The position numbers were made by a program, and so were the translations under genes. The notes under the pieces are model-generated. The model ran no database searches and was not told where the DNA came from. It was given only the letters and a program-made list of their open reading frames with translations. A stretch of 64,000 bases of DNA from Psococerastis gibbosa (taxonomy: Eukaryota; Arthropoda; Insecta; Psocodea; Psocidae): NCBI GenBank assembly GCA_963971405.1, contig OZ020488.1:19115089-19179088 (forward strand). The letters are read 5' to 3'. Positions 1-9,500 of the stretch are shown here, piece after piece (positions within the stretch are counted from its first letter, which is position 1; each line of letters opens with the position of its first letter).

Positions 1-339
1 AGGGGCTGGCACTGACTCCTCAATTATTTTCTTGAGCCTCCACTCTCCAACCATTTTATTTTTATTTTCATCAGGCCTATTGACGATTTTACTTTATACT
101 TTTTTGTCAATTACTTGTTGATTACTTGTATTACATAATTTAACAGAATATATATATTTATTTATTTAGGCTATGTAGCTACCTCACCCACCTACCAACG
201 CACCAATCTCAAAGTTTTACAAAATGTTTGTTATCCTACAGAAACTAAAATTCATAAAAGGATGGTCGAAGGGACCCCTATACACGGCTTGGAATGCACC
301 TGCGTGATGGCACAAATTCATGGTAATTTCTACTTGCAG
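1..339 (+). other. NHE intron, 3' part
   Basis: AT-rich intronic sequence ending in the exon acceptor at 338-339. The first 25 bases (GGCACTGACTCCTCAA and around) resemble the right end of the hAT-like element at 50417-50748, so the end of another copy may be cut off by the window edge; this is weak. Confidence 0.4.
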
Positions 340-553
340 GGCACTTTGATTAACACTTTTATGATTGGCCCTCTTTTATACCTGTTATCCATGGCAGGGG
401 CAATCGTTTTGGAGAATCTGAAGATGAGCAACGCGATTGTATTTTCAGCGTTGATTTCAGCAGTGGACCCGGTTGCTGTACTTGCTATCTTTCAGGAAGT
501 TGGCGTTAACAAAGATTTGTATTATATGCTCTTCGGAGAATCTCTTCTCAATG
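340..553 (+). CDS. NHE exon (window exon 1): TM core up to F-G-E-S-L-L-N
   Basis: Follows a TACTTGCAG acceptor and ends at ATG|GTAAAT with one base of the next codon. It encodes two hydrophobic segments and the S-A-V-D-P-V-A motif, then F-G-E-S-L-L-N. The in-frame Met at 262 is intronic and is not a start codon. Confidence 0.95.
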
Positions 554-3500
554 GTAAATTCACATAATTTAACGTATTGTATATTAATTAAGGCATTCAT
601 CTTTGGCACACATCACTATTCTGTTTCAATGTTTGGTTTGTTAGTACCTACCGTACTTAGTAAGGTTTAATGGCCCGCAAGTGCTATACGCCCATTGAAA
701 TCCCAACAAAAAATTGACTCTACGATCGATGTTTCCTTTGTGCAAAAAATGCGTAGTGGGGGTACTCCAATTAGCTCTTAAGCCACACAAGTTGAGCAAT
801 TTGGCAGTTAATAACTCAATAGGCTACTTAAAAATCTGATAAAACTCATGCATGAACGAGATCTAATTGGAATCGGTTCTTTAAATTTATTTTTTGCTTT
901 CACCTGCTGCCTAAACAGAAGAAAGTAAATATACTGTTAGAAGGAAGTTTGGTCTTAGGCGAAACGGAGAATTTCAAGCACCGCGTACCTACCGATTTCC
1001 CTACTTAAGCTTTTTGTTCAGCTCACACATACGAACGAGAGCTGAATCGAAAACATTTTTTTAATTTATTTTTCGTTTTCTTGTCACTATTCAGCCTGCA
1101 GACTAAACGTGCCCTGTATTTTCAAACGCATCATCGTAAAATAACATTGTGCGGGCTAACCATTCCCTTATTATTATAACACTCGGTTGACTATTGTACT
1201 GTCCAGAAGCATAGCAGAACGTTGGGGTTTTAAAGATATAGGGTATACTATTTAATAAAGGGTTAGTTGGACATACACTGCCTGCTGTGTTAATAGTCAC
1301 TAGAGGCAGGGGCCTCACAGTCATCGAGCAATTAGGGCGGAGTGCATTGTCAGCGAAAGGGGGAGAATGGTTGTAGTACTTTATTGCAATATAATAAATA
1401 AATAAATATTGACTTTTTGTTCTATTACTAAGCCAACCTAGCGGAGTTAGGACTGAAAAGCCCTCTCTTACACTCAACTAAGAAGGCCCGGGACCACCAG
1501 CTTTACATGCCCACCCAAGCATGGCCAGAAAATGTAACAAGTGTGGGACTCGAACCAACAACCTTTCCGGTGAAAGTCGGAGTCTGTACCCCTACTACAC
1601 ATGTCCTGACTAATACAGTATATTGACATATTTCAGATGCTGTAACAGTTGTCCTCTATGAGTCCACTGTAATTTTCACGAGCATGACACACGTGGACCC
1701 ATCTCAGTGTGGACTTGCTGTTGTGGCGTTCTTCACAACCAGTTTAGGCGGTTTGCTAATTGGAATAATATTTGGGCTTGTAACGGCTCTTCTCACGAAA
1801 ACCACTGAAGATGTTCGAGGTAAGGCCGATGACTCTCAATCATGAATTTGCCAACAGGTGCGTCTAACTTCCACCAAATAGTCCGGGAAAAATGACTAAG
1901 AATTATAAGAAATGTGTAGGCAGGTCCAACAACTCAGGGGCGTCATTTTTCGCACTGAGTGACTAATACTCATCTATTAGTATTACGGCAGGCCTGCCTA
2001 GATTTCGCCTATAAAACAATGCATCGTATGATAATTAGCACACTTTTCGGTTTCGTTTGTTCTTAATTTTTTAAAGGTCAACTTAGCTACTAATAAAAAA
2101 ATACTGGTTGACCTTCACTGTCGAATGTCAACCAGTATTTTATTATCTGCTTGCATATATCACAATTTTTATTTCATAATTTTGCATTCCCATTTGTCTT
2201 TAGGCTCATTTTACTTTTATATTTGTAAAGAGCACGGAACTTGTCCCCTTCCATTTGTGAATTGAAATAAATGTTGTTTTTTAATAACTTTGAATTTTGA
2301 TTTTTTTTAAATAAGAATGCATTAAACATATCGACGTTATTTCTGTTATAGTGGTTGAGCCCCTGGCCATTCTTGGTATAGCCTACTTGTCATACGTGGC
2401 GGCGCAGGTTGTAGGCTGGTCAGGTATAATCAGTATCATCGGCTGTGGATTGGTTCAAGCACACTATGCTCTAAAAAATATTTCTGATGATTCACGCACT
2501 ACAGTTGTTTATTTTACAAAAATGGTGAGGTAAGCGTCAAATTGGAAAACTACTTAAAAGACATAGGGCGTAGAACTTGATCACCCCTGCGGGAGTTCAA
2601 TCTTAAATATATTTTTTATTTTTGCTCCAGTTACTATAAAACTAATTACAAATCTACCTCTCAGATAACTATGGTACTAGTATAATATCGCAGAATCGAG
2701 TTATATTATTGTAGTATCGAACATATTAAACATCACATATATTCAACCACTAATTTTTCATAATTAGATTCAAAAATTCATTTTGTAAATGGTAATGATG
2801 TCTCAGTTTGCACATTAACGCATGTGTGGGTTGATATCGAGGTCAAATACTAGTTTGCCAGCTACCGGTACCTTGGTAGAATATTATCACTTTAGGGGAA
2901 AAAATTACAATTTCATCATGACACGATCCATTAACTACAAATTGAATGTACCATATTTTTTTAAAACTTTCATAGTGTAGTAACTTGAATATAAAATAAA
3001 AAGGGCCGGAACCTCGTACCTGCTATGTCCTCTCATCGCATATTCCACCGACCTCGTTTGTGATAGTGATAGTGGCGCGGTAGCAGACATTTTTAGACTG
3101 TCTTTAATGCCTGTTATCACTATCACAAACGAGGTCGGTGGAATATGCGTCTTATGAGCATGCATTTGCAATAAAATAGGCAATGATTCAAATGCTGAAG
3201 AAAATAAATAACAGTACTAATCAACACTGAAATATTTTTCGTCATTGTATCGTACTAACATTTCCTTCGAAGCCGAAATCAGCTAGTAGCTGAATAAATA
3301 CAGGAACAATCAGTACCAAAACATTCTCTGTTATCATACCGTATTTTATTTGGCTGGGAACGCAGAGAGGGGGTGAATAATTTATTCCTCAACCCACAAA
3401 AGTTACTGTAATTTTCATTGTTTTAGCTCAACCAGCGAAGCAATAATTTTCTTCTTTTTGGGAATTGTTCTCGTAAATAAGGACCACATTTGGAATACGG

Positions 3501-6500
3501 GCTTTGTGGTCTCAGCAACAGTTCTATGCTTGGTATGCCGGTTTATCGGTAAGAATATTACATGAAATATTTTGGATCCATTCAACCCGGTTGGTTAAAG
3601 CATTGAATATATAACACTAGTGTTATATATTCAATGGTTAAAGGTTAACAGTCATTGGTCATATCTTCCTACAATTTCCGCGTTGGCCACCGTTAGGCGG
3701 GGATTCCACCGACCGGCGAAATACGAAAACGGTGACGTGGTAGCAGGCATTCAAGACTTAGACGGGGTTTCCACCGACCTCTCATTGCAGAATGCAAATG
3801 ACATTAACGTAAATTAGAATTTTTCTTTTTAATGAAATCTATTAAAATGTTTGTACTTAACATATCCCATGACGCCATTTTTTAATTTTAGTTTGTTTGT
3901 TTGTGATTTTAGTGTATGATCATTGATCAATTTTAACTATGGCATAGAAGAAAACAAACATTTCCATTCCGCAATGCGAGGTCGGTGGAAACCCCGCCTA
4001 AGTCTTGAGCGTCTGCTATCACGTCACCGTTTTTGTATTTAGCTCCAGCCGGTCGGTGGAATCCCCGCCTTAACAGTCATTGATCATAACTTCCCACTAT
4101 TTCCCGGTTGGCTACCGTATCTTTGGTTTACAGATGTATTCTTTCTGACAGCTATACTGAATAGATATTGCGTTAAGAAAATTGGTTTTCAAGAAAAATT
4201 TATAATATTTATTTAAATATTTTGGATCTATTCAATCGACTTCGATGGCCAGGTGGTAACGCGCTTGCACTTGTGCGAGTCCTTACACGCCTTGCGATCG
4301 GAGACGTGTCGCAACTCAACACGGGTACTAACCTACAGAGGCGACTGCAGAGGTCAATCGGATACATTCATTTAAATTGTTTGTATGCGATTAATATTTA
4401 AATAAAAGAAAATCCTGTTGGTTAAAGGTTTTTACCAGTCATTGATTATACGAATCTTCCTAGAATTTCCCGGTTGGCTACCATAACTTACTAATAACTT
4501 TGGTTTATAGGTGTATTCTTTCTGACGGCTATACTGAATAGATATCGCGTTAAGAAAATTGATTTTCAAGAACAATTTATAATGGCTTACGGCGGTCTAA
4601 GGGGAGCCGTGGCATTTTCATTAGCTAAAATGTTGGAGAAAGAAAGAGATACCCCTACCAATGTGTTCATGACTACGACATTAGTAATTATTTTATTCAC
4701 GGTATTTGTGCAAGGTGGCACCATCAAGATCTTTGTGAATCTTCTCAACATTGAGAAATCCGGATCAGAGTGTGAGACTATGTTTGTTGAGATCAATGAC
4801 AATGTAAGTTGTATAAAACCTTAAACCATTTTTAGAACTAAATTGAAATTATTCTAAGTTTCATAGCTTGTGTAAACACGGTGCTTCGTGTTGGTAATCC
4901 TGGCTTGCAGCAACCGCGGTCCTAGCAATTTGAAAGCTATGAACCCGATTTTTGCTACATAATGTGCTGTGTACAAATTAGATTTGCCTAAACTTATCAG
5001 AAAGCAAATGCTTTCTGTTCGGATGGGAGGCTAATTGTGTGAATCGGCTTAGGTGGCAATCTGGTAGCGTGCTTGCGAGTCTCTACACGTCAGGGGTCTT
5101 CACATCGTTGGTGTTATCGAGTTATCGAGTTACATGTGCCATCCAAGTTAACACACAATCGTGAGTGGACCTCGGGAGTGAGTTATCATGCTATATCGAA
5201 AACATATAACAGGGTAAACAACGTGGTAGTAGTCAGACGTTCGTGGCACGGGTTTAAAGAAAGTGGCAGAACTCTATTCTAGTGCCACATTAGTTTATAT
5301 TTTTTGTTCATTTTGGTTATTATAATTTTAAGTATTTACGGTAATTGCTTGTGATAATAGATTATCCAAATAAATTTAAATACTACAAAATTTTAAAGAC
5401 TTGTTTCAATTCAATCGACAAAACAAAGATGGCGGCGGTCAATCACTCAAACCTGAGCTACCGATCGCAGCGCAAGGTAAATAACACACTTAACCAACTT
5501 GGAAGTGCGTTTAGGATAGCACGCTGGTTAGCTGGTTATCGGGTTATCGGTGTGTTAACTTAGCTTGATATAACACACTTAACTAGGTATAACTCGATAA
5601 CACGAAGACTGTGAAGACCCCTATCATGTGATCGGAAACGTTTCGTAACTCAACACCGGTACTAACCTACAGAGGCAACTGAAGAGGTCTATCGGATACA
5701 TTCATTAAATTGTTTGCATGCGATTAACCTTTTAAAAAAAGTTGTTGAGCGGACAATAGCGAAGCAAAATACGCCTTAGTTAAGTAAGCTACGTGAGCTC
5801 AGGGAAGTGTAACCTAAAAAGGCTCGTATTCCCGCAAGATCCTAGTCCTTCATTAAGGAAAAAGGTCATGAGGAATAAGTTATGAATAATTCTCGGCAGG
5901 GGGCACAATAGGCTACAAGGCTTAAGTACGAGGGCAAAATGCAAAGTAAGAAGGCAAAAAATCCTGTCTTCATTAAATGTAAAAGTAGGCAGAGAGCCCT
6001 AAAACTCCCTCAGTGTTCAAAATTAATCAAAGTCTTTTTTTTCTTTTGTCTTTCTTACTGTACCATATGCACACAATACAGTAATTCAATTATAGGCTCT
6101 TTGTGTGATATAGCTTTTACAGGAACAATACGAAGCTATAAACTCTCCATGGCATAGGCCTCAAAAGAAAAGAAAATATCCCCAGATAAGACACATAAAA
6201 GAAGTATACACTTTTAATTAAAGCTTAACGTTAACTTTGATATTATATGTTATTGGAGAGTCAATGACTCATGTCTTCGTGATTAAAAATAAAAATACTA
6301 AACCTAAGTATTTTTAATCTACTAAACATTAGTTGGATTCCTTGCAGATAATTGACACTATGATGGCGGGGATAGAAGAAATAACTGGAGTCCGAGGCGA
6401 TAATTACATAAGAGTGAGTACCTATGTAAATATGTAAGTAAGCCTACGTACGTAGAACGCATTAAGCTGTGTGTATGTGTACGCTTACCCAAATTTTCTA

Positions 6501-9500
6501 AGGGTCAAGGGACTCAAAATCTTATTATTTTTCCCTCAAACATGTCATAGTAACGTTATTGATAGAATTTTGGATGTCCCTCTAAAATATTTTACATGTC
6601 AGTGTGGTACCTTCAACCTTGCAAAGCCCATCACTATCAAAAGTGTAGTATGGAATGCATAAAGTACCTATCAGCGATTTATCAAGTCACTCTTCTGTAG
6701 GGTGTGCAACTGTGCGCGGTAAACCGAATAAGCTGCAGATGCCTCAGTCACAACTTTCACTATAAAACGCACAATGGTTCAGCTTACCATCCCCATTACA
6801 AACAAGACTTTCACGTAAGATAAATGATTATTTGTGAAACTAAATAGGGGGAGGCGGGTCTGAAAGAGAAGTCGGAAGAATTGAGTGACGACATTCGGAA
6901 GGCCGTTTTGAGCTCAAAGGGGTAGTAATGGCGCGACTAATGAGGGTAAGAGAGACTAGGATCGGACGTGTTACCCAACACCAACGAAATATGATGTCGA
7001 CAGAAGAACCCGCAATTACCACCATTTTCACATCCTTCCTCTCTCTAATTGTCAGTAGAGGGAGAAAAGCAATTTTTATGAGCTGTATTTCGGACTAAAA
7101 ATGCTTGTTCTCAAAGTTATTTTCAAGTTACCATTCTATTTAGAAAGACGATAGTACTCGTATTTACTTATTTATTGCCCTAAGATTATGAAAAATACGA
7201 TATAACCAAGTATTATAAAGAATAGACTATCTAAATCAAATTGAATATCAAAATTCCTTTTGGTACAGTCCATTGACAGTTTAGGCTTGAGGACGAGAAA
7301 GGGATCCTCTTAACGGTTGCTTTATTTGAGATGTTGTAGACAGCAACATGCTCGATGGCCGCATTTTTCCCTAGCGGCGAAGGTAAGAAGATACCCATTA
7401 CGGTTGGATGGGCTCAGGCTCAGGACAATTTTTCGTTTTGTCTCAAGTCTCGAACGTCGACCATCCACTTCATAGTCCATTTCTCTACTAATTGAGGGTC
7501 TATGCCGGTGAAAAATTAGATAATTCAGAGGAATTAATCGGAAAGGAATTTTATATTGTGTTAAGGCATCAGTTTTTATTGGTCAATAATGCAAGCATTA
7601 TTACGTTATCGGTACCGGGTCCGGACCATTGGTCTCTATGTCTGAAATCAACGAATTGTAAGTTTCAAATGTGAATTTTTAAAAAATAAAGCAACATTGT
7701 CCCATACCATAGAACGTGACATTCACAAATGCAAATGAAAACGACCTTTTGCGTGTTTAAAAAATTCGAACTTATCAGGCGTCCAACGGATGCAAATTGC
7801 AACTGTACAGTACAGTGCAAGTATACGATATATTGTACAAATGTATTATAAGTCGTATGCGAATACGCTATAGCTGTCAGCCGTATGAACGATAAGTCGA
7901 TAAGATAATTTATTTAATAGCTTCTAGAGCCATTTCTCACTCCACTCAAACTCACGGCATCCTTTCCCTCTTGCTTCAGAGAAAAATTGAATATTACGAC
8001 CAACACTTCTTGACGAAAATATTTTTGAATACCACAAAATCCAACAGTCTGACTCGCCTCTATGAAAAATTATCTCTCACCCAACATTTCGCTCATCTGT
8101 ACGGCCCAGTCACCCTTATCGAAGACAAGAGGACAGTTCTTCTGCACCCTGATGCAGCCAAGAAGAAACTTCCCCGCAGCGCATCGGCACGAGGTCCTGC
8201 TCAGCGGCGGGTACAAGACTTATTTCCGGGAGTACAACTGCGAAGACGAACACTTTCAGACACCAATAAACCGAATCCTAGCCAGTTGGAGCAGGAATCC
8301 ATACAAACTAGCACTGAACAGCTCAGAAAAGCTTTTAGAAGAAATCCGTATCAGCAAGTAAGCCAATGTATTACAAATGGTCTATTTTCGATTGCATGAC
8401 AGGGCTGAGGGCTCTCTTTGAATTACCTAACATCCTAGCAAACTCAACAGATTCTCAACAGTAGCACACAATCTTAACGCCAAGTTTCCCCTCAAATTCA
8501 TTGAGTACCTAAACAAAGGATTAGGGAAGTCAATTATAGATTTAACTTAGCTTGAGGGAAGGAGATAACCAAATAATAGGTATTGAGAGAATTGAATAAG
8601 CTTGTATTGATCTAGGCCTAATATAATCATTGTTGTTTCATCAGAGCATGCAACTCCCTTAGCAGGTCTAAGCTGTTTATAATGCTACTACCGATTTAAT
8701 ACTGCTTCCCCCGAATCATGAGTCTTCTCAGTTTCTCACTCCTCTTAAGGATCTAGAAGCAAAAATGGCGTCACTATCACTGTGAAGAAATACATAAGCA
8801 AGCAGTACTAAATACTTAATAAGGAGAGGATTATGTGCACTCTCGTGATATCTCTCCATTAGAATTGGGGAATCTATGTACAGTATGTGTATGGACTTGA
8901 CATACTTAGGTAGGCGCATCCAGTCCGGGGGACCTTTGGCCGCTGCCCCTACACCACGCCATCTCGAACGATCTACCGCCGCTAGCTTCCAGTCTCGGGT
9001 GCCGGTGGCGTGTATATCTTCTAGTACTTGGTCCATCTGAGCCTTGGCCTACCGGGCAGCCTAGGGTGGTTGAAGGTGTCATCCAATAAAGTTGAAAAAC
9101 TGCCGCTCCCACATTAGTACCTACATATTTTACTATTTTACCATTGAGAGTGTTTATCATGTTTCGCAGTACCACGAAAGATACGACCCGAATATTCTTT
9201 ACGACCAGTTGGACATGGAAAACATGTTACAACGCCGCGCATTGATGGCACGTCGCATCACTCACGAAGCTGCTCTGGCCTACAGGTCGTCCGCATCGCC
9301 CACTACAGAAGAAACCTCCATGTTTGGTGAATTCGAAAAGCCACTTCGGAAAATTCATTCAGGTAAAATAGTCAATTGTGCATTCCCCTTCAACAGCCCC
9401 TCGCCTGACTGACGCGTTGAAATCATTATCATCCTCAGGCACCCAGCTGCTTCATGTCACCCTGGAGATCATTGCCATATCTCAACCAATCAATGGACTA

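Larger units (their letters stand above)
3565..4510 (+). repeat. Threefold duplication of the intron end before NHE exon 5
   Basis: The motif (A)CAGTCATTGATCATA...CCCGGTTGGCTACCGT occurs at about 3645-3695, 4072-4130 and 4435-4487. The first and second copies are separated by a 374-bp MITE, the second and third by a SINE. Copy two carries a partial exon 5. GGATCTATTCAA-type flanks (about 3572, 4224) also recur, showing that a block of roughly 150 bp was multiplied. Confidence 0.7.

Noticed and set aside
262-339. Possible start codon of the NHE at 262
   Set aside because: The 26 codons before 340 show no NHE similarity, and a proper acceptor precedes 340. The real N-terminal exons must lie upstream of the window.
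1103-1477. 124-codon minus ORF
   Set aside because: Overlaps a SINE tail; composition and sequence look random.
1540-1610. Functional tRNA gene on the minus strand
   Set aside because: The B box is perfect but the A box is degenerate, no cloverleaf with paired acceptor stem could be drawn, and the tail recurs at other loci. SINE head instead.
4139-4202. Alternative, mutually exclusive NHE exon
   Set aside because: The copy lacks the second two thirds of the exon, including A-Y-G-G-L-R-G, and has no donor in frame.
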